A DNA stretch of 64,000 nt, taken from positions 388,057 to 452,056 of the forward strand of contig NZ_JAESWA010000017.1 in NCBI RefSeq assembly GCF_016765615.1, given 5' to 3'. Below the pieces are notes generated by a model. The model did no database searches, was not told the DNA's origin, and saw only the letters and a program-made list of their open reading frames with translations. Position 1 is the stretch's first letter. The number at the start of each line of letters is the position of its first letter. The translations under genes and the position numbers were made by a program. Positions 35,490-44,160 of this stretch are shown one piece after another. Source of the stretch: Clostridium paridis. GTDB taxonomy: Bacteria; Bacillota; Clostridia; Clostridiales; Clostridiaceae.

Positions 35490-36527
35490 ATGAAAAAACT
35501 AAAGGTAGTTCTCGCAGCTATTTTATCTCTTTTACTATTAGTTCCTTTCTCAGGCTGTGCTAAAAAATCTACTCCTGAAGGTACAAAGGAATTAAAAAAG
35601 GTAAGATTAAATGAAGTTGTTCGTTCAGTTTTTTATGCACCGATGTATGTTGCTATAAATAATGGTTATTTCAAAGATGAGGGCATAGAAATAGACCTTT
35701 CTACTGGACAAGGAGCCGACAAAACCATGCAACAGGTTTTAAGTAAAAATGCTGATATTGGCTTCTGTGGACCAGAACAAGTTGTTTACATTAATAATCA
35801 AGGTAGAGATGATTACCCTATTCTTTTTGCTTGCTTAACTCAAAAAGATGGTTCTTTCTTAGTAAGTAGAACTGATGAAAAAGATTTTAAATGGGAATCT
35901 TTAAAGGGTAAGACAATAATCGGAGGAAGACCTGGTGGTGTTCCAGAAATGTCTTTAGAGTATGTTCTTAGAAATCATGGATTAGAACCTGGTACAGATG
36001 TTAAGTTTGTTACAAATCTTGACTTCACAGCAACTGCTGCAGCATTTAAATCTGGTACTGGAGACTATGTTGCTCTATTTGAACCTACTGCTTCCGTACT
36101 TGAAAAAGATAATGGTGGATATATAGTAAGTTCAGTTGGAAAGGAAGCTGGTCCAATAGCATATACAGCATTCTTCTCTACAAAATCTTACATGGATAAG
36201 AATCCAGATACAATCCAAGGCTTTACTAATGCAATTTATAAAGGACAACTATGGGTAGCTTCTCATTCTGATGAGGAAGTTGCAAAGACTATAAGTTCCT
36301 TCTTCCCAGGTACTGATGAATCAATATTAGTAAATGTAGTTAAAAATTATAGAAGTATTGAAGCATTCGCTCCTGATCCAACAGTAAAAGAAGAGAATTT
36401 AACAAAATTGATGGATGTTATACAGTCCTATGATAAAAAACTTATACCTACCCGCCCAGCTTATGACAAAATAGTAAATACAGATTTTGCTGCAAAGGCA
36501 ATTAAAGATGTTAAACTAAATAAATAA
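35490..36527 (+). CDS. ABC transporter substrate-binding lipoprotein (NMT1/SsuA-TauA type)
   Basis: A 345-residue solute-binding lipoprotein with lipobox FSGC (Cys 23). The mature core has the family pattern 'FYAPMYVAINNGYFKDEGIE' and 'GPEQVVYINNQGRDDYPI'. It is first in a three-gene operon for an aliphatic sulfonate/nitrate/taurine/pyrimidine-type importer. Unlike the transporter at 690-3219, no riboswitch is found upstream, so the ligand is open. TTGGAGG precedes the ATG. Confidence 0.88.
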   Translation: MKKLKVVLAAILSLLLLVPFSGCAKKSTPEGTKELKKVRLNEVVRSVFYAPMYVAINNGYFKDEGIEIDLSTGQGADKTMQQVLSKNADIGFCGPEQVVYINNQGRDDYPILFACLTQKDGSFLVSRTDEKDFKWESLKGKTIIGGRPGGVPEMSLEYVLRNHGLEPGTDVKFVTNLDFTATAAAFKSGTGDYVALFEPTASVLEKDNGGYIVSSVGKEAGPIAYTAFFSTKSYMDKNPDTIQGFTNAIYKGQLWVASHSDEEVAKTISSFFPGTDESILVNVVKNYRSIEAFAPDPTVKEENLTKLMDVIQSYDKKLIPTRPAYDKIVNTDFAAKAIKDVKLNK

Positions 36528-36539
36528 CTTAAAGGTTTT

Positions 36540-36561
36540 GAGGATTGCTCCTGCAGTCCTC
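36540..36561 (+). promoter_or_regulatory. Intercistronic stem-loop between binding-protein and ATPase genes
   Basis: Stem GAGGATT / AGTCCTC (7 bp, one G-T) with loop GCTCCTGC and no T-run after it. In binding-protein operons such hairpins commonly protect the upstream message and give more binding protein than ATPase. This role is inferred. Confidence 0.5.
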
Positions 36562-36587
36562 CTACATAATATAAGGTAGGTGAGCTT

Positions 36588-37349
36588 ATGAGTTTATTAG
36601 AACTAAAAGATATAAATCTTAATTATCATTCAAAATCCGGAGAAATAAAAACACTAACTAATATAGATTTAAAGTTAAATCAAGGAGAATTTATTACAGT
36701 TCTAGGCCCATCTGGTTGTGGTAAATCTACTCTATTGAATATTATAAGTGGGCTTATTCCCCCATCCTCAGGTGACATTACTTTCAAAAATGAATCTCTA
36801 GAATTAAATAAAGATAAAATGGGTTATATGTTTCAAAAGGATCACTTATTTCCTTGGCTTAGCGTTTGGAATAATGTAATCTTACCACTAAAAATCAAAC
36901 ATGAACTTAAAAAGGAAAAACTCGAAAAAGCTGAAGAGCTTTTAAAGGCATATGCTTTATGGGAATTTAAAGATAGATTACCCACTGATTTATCTGGTGG
37001 TATGAGACAAAGAGTTGCACTAATTAGAACCTTAACTTTAGATCCTGAGCTATTACTATTAGATGAACCTTTTTCAGCATTAGATTATCTAACTAGACTT
37101 AAGGTATGTGATGAAGTTTATGAAATTATAAAAAAGGAAGGTAAAACAGCTATAATGGTAACTCATGATATTAGTGAGGCTATTTCTTTATCTCAAAGAG
37201 TAATAATATTATCTAGAAGACCTGCATATGTGAAAAAAGAGCTTACTATAAACTTTTCTGAAGCTGCTGATACTCCATTTAAAAGAAGAAAAGAAGAAAA
37301 CTTCAGAAAATACTTTGATGAAATATGGGGGGATTTAGATGAGCAATAA
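36588..37349 (+). CDS. ABC transporter ATP-binding protein (SsuB/TauB type)
   Basis: A 253-residue ATPase with Walker A GPSGCGKST, Q-loop MFQKDHLFPWLSV, signature LSGGMRQRVAL, Walker B LLLLDEPFSALD and H-loop VTHDISEA. It overlaps the permease gene by 11 bp. The energy-supplying subunit of the adjacent importer. Confidence 0.9.
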   Translation: MSLLELKDINLNYHSKSGEIKTLTNIDLKLNQGEFITVLGPSGCGKSTLLNIISGLIPPSSGDITFKNESLELNKDKMGYMFQKDHLFPWLSVWNNVILPLKIKHELKKEKLEKAEELLKAYALWEFKDRLPTDLSGGMRQRVALIRTLTLDPELLLLDEPFSALDYLTRLKVCDEVYEIIKKEGKTAIMVTHDISEAISLSQRVIILSRRPAYVKKELTINFSEAADTPFKRRKEENFRKYFDEIWGDLDEQ

Positions 37350-38151
37350 AACAAATGAAATTTCAGAAAGTCAAAGAAGTTATCTAAAGAAACTTAAAAT
37401 TGAAAGATTCAAAGTTGGATTTGTTAGGATACTTATTCTTGTTGTTTTTATATTATTGTGGGAAATAGCCGCTGACAACAAATGGATAGATCCTTTTTTG
37501 ACTTCTTCACCTTCTAGAATAATGAAATCAACAATTAATCTCTATAATGAAGGAATATTGCTAAAAAATATATGGGTAACATGTTATGAAACCATATTAG
37601 GCTTTACTATAGGAACAGTACTAGGAACATTTATAGCAATTATTTTATGGGCATCTCCTTTTACTGCTAAAGTTCTAGATCCATATTTAGTAGTATTAAA
37701 TGCATTACCTAAAGTAGCCTTAGCTCCTATAATTATATTTTGGGCTGGTAATGGTATAAGATCAATCATTGTTATTGCTTTGTTAATTTCAATAATCGTA
37801 ACAATTATAAGTGTAGCTTCTGGCTTTAATGAGGTAGATAAAGAGAAGATTCTTCTTTTAAAAACCTTTAATGCAAATAAACTTCAAATATTAAGACACT
37901 TAATTATTCCAGCCTCCGTCCCCACATTAATATCTGCACTAAAAATTAACGTTGGTCTATCATGGGTTGGCGTTATAATGGGAGAATTCTTAGTTGCAAG
38001 AGAAGGTTTAGGCTTCTTAATTGTATACGGAGGACAAGTTGCTCAGCTAGATATGGTTATGATGAGTATAATATTATTATCAATAATTGCTTATGTCATG
38101 TACAAGTTAGTATGGCTCGTAGAGAGAAAAATATATGCAAGTTACGAATAA
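37339..38151 (+). CDS. ABC transporter permease (SsuC/TauC type)
   Basis: A 270-residue BPD-type permease with six hydrophobic segments. The EAA-like loop is at about 170-185 (LLKTFNANKLQILRHLIIP) and the segment 'VGVIMGEFLVAREGLGFLI' is typical of the SsuC group. The ATG overlaps the end of the ATPase gene. Last gene of the operon. Confidence 0.88.
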   Translation: MSNKTNEISESQRSYLKKLKIERFKVGFVRILILVVFILLWEIAADNKWIDPFLTSSPSRIMKSTINLYNEGILLKNIWVTCYETILGFTIGTVLGTFIAIILWASPFTAKVLDPYLVVLNALPKVALAPIIIFWAGNGIRSIIVIALLISIIVTIISVASGFNEVDKEKILLLKTFNANKLQILRHLIIPASVPTLISALKINVGLSWVGVIMGEFLVAREGLGFLIVYGGQVAQLDMVMMSIILLSIIAYVMYKLVWLVERKIYASYE

Positions 38152-38244
38152 ATGTTGGTAATTATTTATCCTCCATAGTATAATCAATATATATTGTATC
38201 GATTTCAATCCAATATATATAACTTTGATATGGGGGATAGACGA

Positions 38245-39093
38245 ATGAAAAAAAATACTTTATTAAGTGCTTTTTCAAAATTAGATGGAATTTTATTAGT
38301 AGTTGTACTTATAGGATCTTTCTTAAATCCGATATTAGGTACGGTTTTGGGATGGGGACTAGTAGTATTTCTAATAATTGAGCATAGAGATGGAGTTGCA
38401 GCCTTTTTAGGAAACTATTACTATCACAATAAAAAGTATTCAAAAGCTATTAATTGGTATAAGACTGCTTCAAAAATAAAAGGAACTAATATAAAGAATG
38501 TAAAGAATTATGTGTTTTTGGAAATAAACTTTGGCTCTATTGATGAGGCTGAAGCTAATCTTAAAGTGCTAATTGAAAAGAATCAATATAAAGATAATAA
38601 TCTTATAGAAATAAAACTAACTGAAGCAATGATCTATTGGAAAAAAGATGATTTAAACCGTGCCATAGAAGTTTTAAGACCTTTAATGAACGATTTAAAT
38701 AGCTCTGCAATTCATGGAACATTAGGTTATTTATTAAACTATAGTGATGATTTAGATGAAGCTTTAAGTTTTAACTTAAATGCAAACACTTTATATCCTG
38801 AAGATATTTTTATAAAATCTAACTTAGCACAAAGCTATTATTTCAAAAAAGATTTTAATGAAGCATCTAAACTTTTGGATATGTTACTTGAATCACATCC
38901 AAGATTTCCAGAACCTTATTATTTTAAAGCTATGATTTTAAAGTCAGAGGGCTTAACAAAAGAAGCTTTTGAAATGTTTGATAAAGCTTATAAAATGCCT
39001 GCTGCAACCATGAGCTACGTAACAAAGGAAAGAATAAAAGAAGATTCTAAGGATGTAAATCCTAAATATAATAATGAAGAAGAACAAGAATAA
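38245..39093 (+). CDS. TPR repeat protein with N-terminal membrane hairpin
   Basis: A 282-residue protein. Two close hydrophobic segments (about 14-48, broken by a Pro) are followed by tetratricopeptide repeats from about residue 55, for example 'YYYHNKKYSKAINWYKTASK' and 'LAQSYYFKKDFNEASKLLD'. A cytoplasmic scaffold role is likely. The ATG at 38245 is chosen for GGGGGA upstream; an in-frame start at 38194 would add 17 residues. Confidence 0.8.
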   Translation: MKKNTLLSAFSKLDGILLVVVLIGSFLNPILGTVLGWGLVVFLIIEHRDGVAAFLGNYYYHNKKYSKAINWYKTASKIKGTNIKNVKNYVFLEINFGSIDEAEANLKVLIEKNQYKDNNLIEIKLTEAMIYWKKDDLNRAIEVLRPLMNDLNSSAIHGTLGYLLNYSDDLDEALSFNLNANTLYPEDIFIKSNLAQSYYFKKDFNEASKLLDMLLESHPRFPEPYYFKAMILKSEGLTKEAFEMFDKAYKMPAATMSYVTKERIKEDSKDVNPKYNNEEEQE

Positions 39094-39120
39094 AAAAATG
39101 CGACAAATGTCGCATTTTTT
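39093..39120 (+). terminator. Terminator of the TPR gene
   Basis: A 12-bp perfect stem AAAAAATGCGAC / GTCGCATTTTTT with loop AAAT, followed by further T-rich sequence. Confidence 0.85.
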
Positions 39121-39123
39121 ATT

Positions 39124-39252
39124 TTATAAATAATCAGAATTCTTTTTAATATATATTCTTAATGCTTTGATTACTAGATATAAGACATAAATCCCTACAC
39201 CTAAAAATGCTAGATATAATATCGAAAAAAATGGAAACATAAACATACCCAT
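39124..39252 (-). CDS. Small membrane protein (42 residues)
   Basis: A short frame with GGGAGGAGGAG before its ATG. It starts MGMFMFPFFSILYLAFLGVG, continues as a single membrane helix and ends in a basic tail (KALRIYIKKNSDYL). It is only 28 bp upstream of the end of the following epimerase region and stands alone. Family not recognised. Confidence 0.6.
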   Translation of the reverse strand: MGMFMFPFFSILYLAFLGVGIYVLYLVIKALRIYIKKNSDYL

Positions 39253-39280
39253 AAAATCTCCTCCTCCCATAAACATAATT

Positions 39281-40225
39281 TTATTTCTTATTTTTTAAAG
39301 TTATTTCTTCCATTCTATTCATTCTTTTATCTTCTAATTGAGGTTTTTTATCTAAATACCAAGTATATGTTCTTTCTAATCCTACTTTAAGTGAAATGCT
39401 TGGCACATGTAATCCATCCTCTAATAATTTCTTAATATCAAGCATATAGGTTACATCTCTAAATGGGAAATACGTTCTAACATCATCTCTTATTTTATTT
39501 CTATCTATTTTAATAATATTAGGTTTTTCATTTACAACTTCTCCACAGATAATAATTAATTTTTCAAACGTTACTACATCTGGGTTTGTAATATTATATA
39601 TCTTATTTTTCTTTTCCAAAAGCATTGCACTTTCAAAGGTTTTAACTAAATCATCAATATGTATAAATTGAGTTTTAGTATTACTTCCATTAGGCATTGG
39701 AATAGTTTTTTTATTTTTTATTCTATCAAAAAAATATCCTTCTCTATATAAGTTATTTCCTTCTCCATAAATATAAGTCGGTCTAAAGATTACATATGGA
39801 ACTCTACTATTTATAATATAATCCTCTGCTTCTTTTTTATCTGTACCGTATTTACCCCAATTAGGGTTTTCACCTTTTTCATCATCTTCATTAATCAGCT
39901 CATAACTTGGCTTATAGACAGCTCCTGATGAACAAAATATATAACTCTTTAAATTACTTTTATCTATAGAAGTTAATATACTTTCAACATCCTCTTTTGT
40001 ATATGCAGAGATATCAAAGATATATTCATAGCTTTTCCCATTTAGAATGTTTTCCACTTCGCTTTTTGACTTTCTATTGCATATTAAGTGATTTCTAAAC
40101 CCTTTATAATCTAATGGTTTTATTCCTCTTGTAAGAATATCAATACTATAGCCTTGTTTTATAAGATGTTTTGCAAGTGAACTACTTACAAAAGTAGTTC
40201 CCCCCATTATAAGAATGTTTTTCAT
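39281..40225 (-). CDS. NAD-dependent epimerase/dehydratase family protein
   Basis: A 314-residue extended-SDR protein. The Rossmann motif is NILIMGGTTFVSSSLAKHL at the N-terminus. The catalytic region has CSSGAVY and Tyr/Lys in YGTDKKEAE, and 'VIFRPTYIYGEGNN' follows. The ATG at 40225 is chosen for GGGGAG 7 nt upstream; a start at 40291 would add 22 residues. Substrate unknown; resembles reductases or epimerases that act on nucleotide sugars. Confidence 0.85.
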   Translation of the reverse strand: MKNILIMGGTTFVSSSLAKHLIKQGYSIDILTRGIKPLDYKGFRNHLICNRKSKSEVENILNGKSYEYIFDISAYTKEDVESILTSIDKSNLKSYIFCSSGAVYKPSYELINEDDEKGENPNWGKYGTDKKEAEDYIINSRVPYVIFRPTYIYGEGNNLYREGYFFDRIKNKKTIPMPNGSNTKTQFIHIDDLVKTFESAMLLEKKNKIYNITNPDVVTFEKLIIICGEVVNEKPNIIKIDRNKIRDDVRTYFPFRDVTYMLDIKKLLEDGLHVPSISLKVGLERTYTWYLDKKPQLEDKRMNRMEEITLKNKK

Positions 40226-40331
40226 ATTATCACTCCCCAAAGTAAACTTACACCTGTAAAATATTTCTATTTCATATATAGCGTAACACATTTACAACCA
40301 TTGTGCTATACTATGTGAGTTAAGCGTAAAT

Positions 40332-40721
40332 TCACCCTTGCATCTCATCTAAATAATCATCTATTAACTTAATATCTCTAAAATCTTTTTCTCGTCCTAG
40401 CTTAAGCTTTTGTTTTCTTATACTCTCTATTGTTGCAACTGAAAGCTCATTAACTGTTTCTACTTCATCCACGAACCAGTTTTCTATTACTTCTATTGAG
40501 CCATTTATTTCTATTACTCTTCTTCCATCTGCTAAAGTCTTATATTTATACCCTTTGTTAATTAAGCTGTCAAATAATTTAGAAGTGCAGCCTAAATCAA
40601 TATCATTAGTTTTTTCTTTTATTCCATGAAGCACTAAGCCTGCCCCTGAAGATATCCAATACTCCCCTAGTGGTAAGTTTACTTCTTTCATAATTCTTAT
40701 TATATCTTCTTTTATAAGCAT
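40332..40721 (-). CDS. Nucleotidyltransferase-fold protein
   Basis: A 129-residue protein with the minimal nucleotidyltransferase pattern. 'GAGLVLHGIKEKTNDIDLG' supplies a Gly-rich helix and the D-x-D metal motif (NDIDLG, about 38-43). A further acidic residue follows in 'RRVIEINGSIEVIEN'. The C-terminal IRKQKLKLGREKDFRDI segment is typical of the AbiEii/DUF6036-type group. No antitoxin partner is seen next to it. GAGGAGGT precedes the ATG. Confidence 0.65.
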   Translation of the reverse strand: MLIKEDIIRIMKEVNLPLGEYWISSGAGLVLHGIKEKTNDIDLGCTSKLFDSLINKGYKYKTLADGRRVIEINGSIEVIENWFVDEVETVNELSVATIESIRKQKLKLGREKDFRDIKLIDDYLDEMQG

Positions 40722-40982
40722 CTTTATTACCTCCTCAATTCATATAGTAAATTATACCATTAAATTCTAATAATCAGTTATTAATATATTTCTTTATTAG
40801 GAATTGTTTGTCCTTAATATTCTTAATTATTAAGTAATGTAATTGTTTTACTTAAACATATTTGCTATATACGCTGTTTTACTTATATCTTCCATGGTGA
40901 TAGAGTTATAAATGTGTAGTCCATATATTCTAATTACTTGATAATAATATAGTTTAATGGATTATATATTAGGAGGTTACAA

Positions 40983-41351
40983 ATGAAACTTTTAAGAGAA
41001 TTACTTATAATTACATTAATATATTTTTTAGGCGAGGTCCTGTCTAGGCTTCTTCATATACCTATTCCAGGAAACATATTAGGAATGCTTATTTTGCTGG
41101 CTTGCTTATGCACGAATCTTATTAAACTTCATCAGATTGAAAAAGTAGCAAATTTCTTTTTAAATCATTTAAGCTTTTTCTTTATACCTGCTGGTGTTGG
41201 TTTAATTACTTCCATAAGTGTTATAAAAGACTCATGGTACAAGCTTTTAGTAGTATGTATTTTAACTACAATCATAGTTATGGTTACAACAGGACATATA
41301 GTTCAATTTTTAGTAAAATTTTTATCCAAGGGAAGTGAGCAAAGTGAGTAG
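40983..41351 (+). CDS. lrgA: CidA/LrgA family holin-like protein
   Basis: A 122-residue membrane protein with four hydrophobic segments and the LrgA/CidA hallmarks 'IPIPGNILGMLILLACL' and 'FFFIPAGVGLITSISVI'. With LrgB it controls murein hydrolase activity or pyruvate uptake, depending on species. AGGAGG precedes the ATG. The 260 bp upstream contain no gene I can support. Confidence 0.9.
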   Translation: MKLLRELLIITLIYFLGEVLSRLLHIPIPGNILGMLILLACLCTNLIKLHQIEKVANFFLNHLSFFFIPAGVGLITSISVIKDSWYKLLVVCILTTIIVMVTTGHIVQFLVKFLSKGSEQSE

Positions 41352-42057
41352 TCTTTTAGATTCTCCTATCTTCGGAATATTGTTATCTTTATTTGCTTTT
41401 GAGGTAGGTATGATTCTTTATAACAGAACTAAGTTTCCTCTTTTCAATCCATTACTTATTGCAATAGTTTTAATAATTGGATTTTTAGGAGTTTTTAAAA
41501 TTAATTATCAAGAATTTAATATTGGCGGTCAATTTATAAATATGTTTTTAGGACCTGCTACGGTAGTATTAGCAGTACCGCTATATAAACAATTGCAATT
41601 ACTAAAGAAACATGCTTTACCTATTATCCTAGGTATTTCAGTTGGAAGTTCCGTAGGAATCTTAAGCATAATTGGTCTTAGTTATATTTTAGGCTTAAAT
41701 GGACTCTTAACTAAATCATTGCTAGCAAAATCTGTTTCTACTCCAATAGGAATGGAGATAACTAAATCCTTAAATGGAGTTATTCCTATAACAGTTATTG
41801 CAATAATAATTACTGGGATTTTAGGAGCAATTATTGGACCATGGGTACTTAAAACCTTTAGGATTCATAACAAAATAGCTGTGGGGATTTCTCTAGGAAC
41901 TTCAGCTCATGCTGTAGGCACTTCCAAAGCACTGGAGCTTGGAGAAACTGAAGGAGCTATGAGCTCTCTTTCCATTGGAATTGCCGGGCTAATGACTGTA
42001 GCTTTAGCACCATTAATATATCATTTTGCAATATATGTATATTCGTTTATAAAATAG
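41344..42057 (+). CDS. lrgB: LrgB family protein
   Basis: A 237-residue membrane protein with the LrgB pattern 'FNPLLIAIVLIIGFL', 'LGPATVVLAVPLYKQ', 'SVSTPIGMEITKSL' and 'GISLGTSAHAVGTSKALE'. The GTG at 41344 is favoured because AAGGGA lies about 10 nt upstream; a GTG at 41335 is too close to it. It overlaps lrgA by 8 bp. Confidence 0.9.
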   Translation: MSSLLDSPIFGILLSLFAFEVGMILYNRTKFPLFNPLLIAIVLIIGFLGVFKINYQEFNIGGQFINMFLGPATVVLAVPLYKQLQLLKKHALPIILGISVGSSVGILSIIGLSYILGLNGLLTKSLLAKSVSTPIGMEITKSLNGVIPITVIAIIITGILGAIIGPWVLKTFRIHNKIAVGISLGTSAHAVGTSKALELGETEGAMSSLSIGIAGLMTVALAPLIYHFAIYVYSFIK

Positions 42058-42060
42058 AAA

Positions 42061-42092
42061 AACCCATCTTCATAAAATTATGGAGATGGGTT
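42061..42092. terminator. Bidirectional hairpin terminator
   Basis: A 13-bp stem AACCCATCTTCAT / ATGGAGATGGGTT with one T-G wobble and loop AAAATT, between lrgB and the convergent HAD gene. Confidence 0.8.
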
Positions 42093-42755
42093 TAGTTGTT
42101 TTGAAAATATAAACTTACTAAATGTTTCTACAGTTTCAAAATAGTAATCAGATTCATTTTTCATATATTCTTTTATTTCAGGAATTATATGTGACCAGCC
42201 TGCTGCTGCAAACTCTATATTGCAAGCTCTAGCCATATCTAATCCTGGTTTTAAATCATCTAATACTAAAATCTCATGCTCTTCTAAATTAAAAGTTTTC
42301 ATGATTTTCAAAAGTGGATACGGACTTGGCTTCCGTTTATCATCCTCCACATCCCACCCAAATATTAAGTCTGGAGTAACATTGCAGTTTACAATATAAT
42401 CTCTAAGAATTTGTTCACTCTCAGAATGTGATACTACACATATTATCCCACCTAATTCCTTATATCTTTTTATTAATTCTGGAAATCCAGAGTAGAACTC
42501 TGGAACTATAGACTTAGTATAGCTTCTCCATATTTCATTCTGCTTTTGCTGCTCTTCTTCACTAAATTCCAAAACATCTTTGCATAAGTGTGAAAAGCCT
42601 GGACTAAAACAACAAGAAACAAATTCTTCTAGGGTAAGTGGTTCAATGTCTGGCCTTAATAATTTCATTGCCTCCACAAAAGATGGATGGTGTATCTCTG
42701 GTGTACTCTTTGACACTGTATCATCATGATCCAAAACTAAACAACGGTATATCAA
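42078..42755 (-). CDS. HAD family hydrolase
   Basis: A 225-residue HAD phosphatase-like protein. Motif I is LVLDHDDTVS, motif II 'GIICVVSHSESE', and motif III/IV has a Lys in DDKRKPSPYPLLK and 'EILVLDDLKPGLDMA'. A cap domain lies between I and II. The start is TTG with GGAGG 8 nt upstream. Substrate unknown; phosphoglycolate phosphatase-like. Confidence 0.87.
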   Translation of the reverse strand: MIYRCLVLDHDDTVSKSTPEIHHPSFVEAMKLLRPDIEPLTLEEFVSCCFSPGFSHLCKDVLEFSEEEQQKQNEIWRSYTKSIVPEFYSGFPELIKRYKELGGIICVVSHSESEQILRDYIVNCNVTPDLIFGWDVEDDKRKPSPYPLLKIMKTFNLEEHEILVLDDLKPGLDMARACNIEFAAAGWSHIIPEIKEYMKNESDYYFETVETFSKFIFSKQLNPSP

Positions 42756-42794
42756 TTGATTTCCTCCATTTAAATCGATTAATTTTTCTTAATT

Positions 42795-43571
42795 TCAATT
42801 CTTCTTTAATTTAAAAATTGCGTATGTAGGGGTATCCATATATCCATAATATCTTTTTATATTATCCTCTTTCCATTCAGCAGGAGGTAACGGTTCTAAT
42901 AATTCTTCTATTTGCAGTCCAGCCTTAACAATACTATTTATATAATCTGACATTGTGTGGTGATAACTATATGAAAGATAGTTATCAATATTAGGATTAT
43001 ATTCAATCCATGGCTGTATATATGCTCTTAGTCCTCTATCTAAATATTTTACATTCCATTCATCGTCTACAGGGATTTCTCCATTTTCCTTTGACAAAGG
43101 ATAGCACGCGGAGTACACTGGATTTATTACTGACAGTATACATGTACCTGCTGAAATCAAAACTCTATTTATTTCTTTCATGACTTCATTCAAATCTTTT
43201 ACATAATGCAGTACTGTAGAAGAGAAAACAAAATCAATACTGTTATCATCAATAAAAGAAATATTCTCTATATCCCCTTGACTGAATTCTATTTGTGATC
43301 CCTTTTCTTTTGCTCTTTCCTTGCAGAAATTAATCATCTCATCTGATAAATCAATTCCTAATATCATCTTTGGATTAAGCTCCTCCAATAAAAAACTAAA
43401 TCTTCCAGTTCCACATCCAAGATCAAGAATTGTTTTATTCTCTAATCTTGGCAAAATAGTTTTAATAGCTTTCCATTCAATTAAACTACTATAAGAGTCT
43501 TTGGTATTAGTGAAGTCTTCATAGAACTGTACCATCTTATCCCAATTAGATTTAAAATTTCTCTTTTCCAT
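42795..43571 (-). CDS. Class I SAM-dependent methyltransferase
   Basis: A 258-residue methyltransferase. Motif I is ILDLGCGTGRFSFLL, then GIDLSDEMI, 'IEFSQGDIENISF' and FVFSSTVLHYV. GGGAG lies 7 nt before the ATG at 43571; an upstream in-frame start would add 8 residues. Substrate not evident. Confidence 0.9.
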   Translation of the reverse strand: MEKRNFKSNWDKMVQFYEDFTNTKDSYSSLIEWKAIKTILPRLENKTILDLGCGTGRFSFLLEELNPKMILGIDLSDEMINFCKERAKEKGSQIEFSQGDIENISFIDDNSIDFVFSSTVLHYVKDLNEVMKEINRVLISAGTCILSVINPVYSACYPLSKENGEIPVDDEWNVKYLDRGLRAYIQPWIEYNPNIDNYLSYSYHHTMSDYINSIVKAGLQIEELLEPLPPAEWKEDNIKRYYGYMDTPTYAIFKLKKN

Positions 43572-43661
43572 GACTTTTCTCCCAGTATATATCATTACTT
43601 ATTTCAATTAATTTTATAAATTTAAGCAATACAAGATAGAGGCATTAAGCCTCTTCTTTTG

Positions 43662-43868
43662 CTATAATGCCTCTTTTAGTTCAATACATCTTTTATACAA
43701 AAGATCTAATTCACAACCACAGCTTCCACATTCTTTGTCTGCTTGCTCTACTGCTTTGATTAAATCTTCTTTGTTTCCATTTCCATCAAGATATGCTTTT
43801 GATGGAATGGCGATTAAATCCCAGCCTGAATTAGAAAACTTTTCTAAAATTACTTTTAATTCTTCCAT
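43662..43868 (-). CDS. Small cysteine-motif protein of unknown function
   Basis: A 68-residue protein with an acidic N-terminal helix, the segment SGWDLIAIPSKAYLDGNGN, and a C-terminal Cys cluster: Cys 47, 50, 52 (ECGSCGCE) plus Cys 61. It has its own strong AAAGGAGAT site inside the end of the preceding gene (13-bp overlap), so it is a real gene even though that gene is defective. It is third in a unit headed by a DUF692 protein, a family that includes peptide-modifying iron enzymes, so it may be a substrate. That link is inference only. Confidence 0.65.
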   Translation of the reverse strand: MEELKVILEKFSNSGWDLIAIPSKAYLDGNGNKEDLIKAVEQADKECGSCGCELDLLYKRCIELKEAL

Positions 43869-44155
43869 GATAAATCTCCTTTCATTTTTTCATTAAAATT
43901 ATTTATATTACTATAAGATTCTAATCGTTTCTCTAATGTTTCAGTATGAAGTTCAAATAAGTTATTGTCATAGTCATAAAAATAAATAGAATATCCTTCT
44001 CCTGGTACTCTTTCTCTTGGCGGCTTTAGTTCTAAATTCAACTCTTTTATTTTATTTAAATAATATTCAACTTCAGAAATTAAACTTTTAAATAACTTTG
44101 TAGTTTTCTCTAAATCTCTTTCAATAAAAGTAATATGACTTATACCCTCTATCAT
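43856..44155 (-). pseudogene. fosX: fosX with in-frame internal deletion (VOC fold)
   Basis: A 99-residue frame that starts and ends like the fosfomycin hydrolase FosX (usually about 133 residues). It begins MIEGISHITFIERDLEKTT with the first metal His 7, and ends with 'VPGEGYSIYFYDYDNNLFE' and LHTETLEKRL with the last metal Glu. The centre is gone: after LFKSL (about residue 25) it jumps to ISEVEYY, which aligns with about residue 74 of intact FosX. The lost part of about 48 residues should carry the second metal His and the catalytic Glu. The reading frame is intact, but the enzyme cannot be active as FosX. The ATG at 44155 follows AGGTGA. Confidence 0.78.
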
Positions 44156-44160
44156 ATCTA

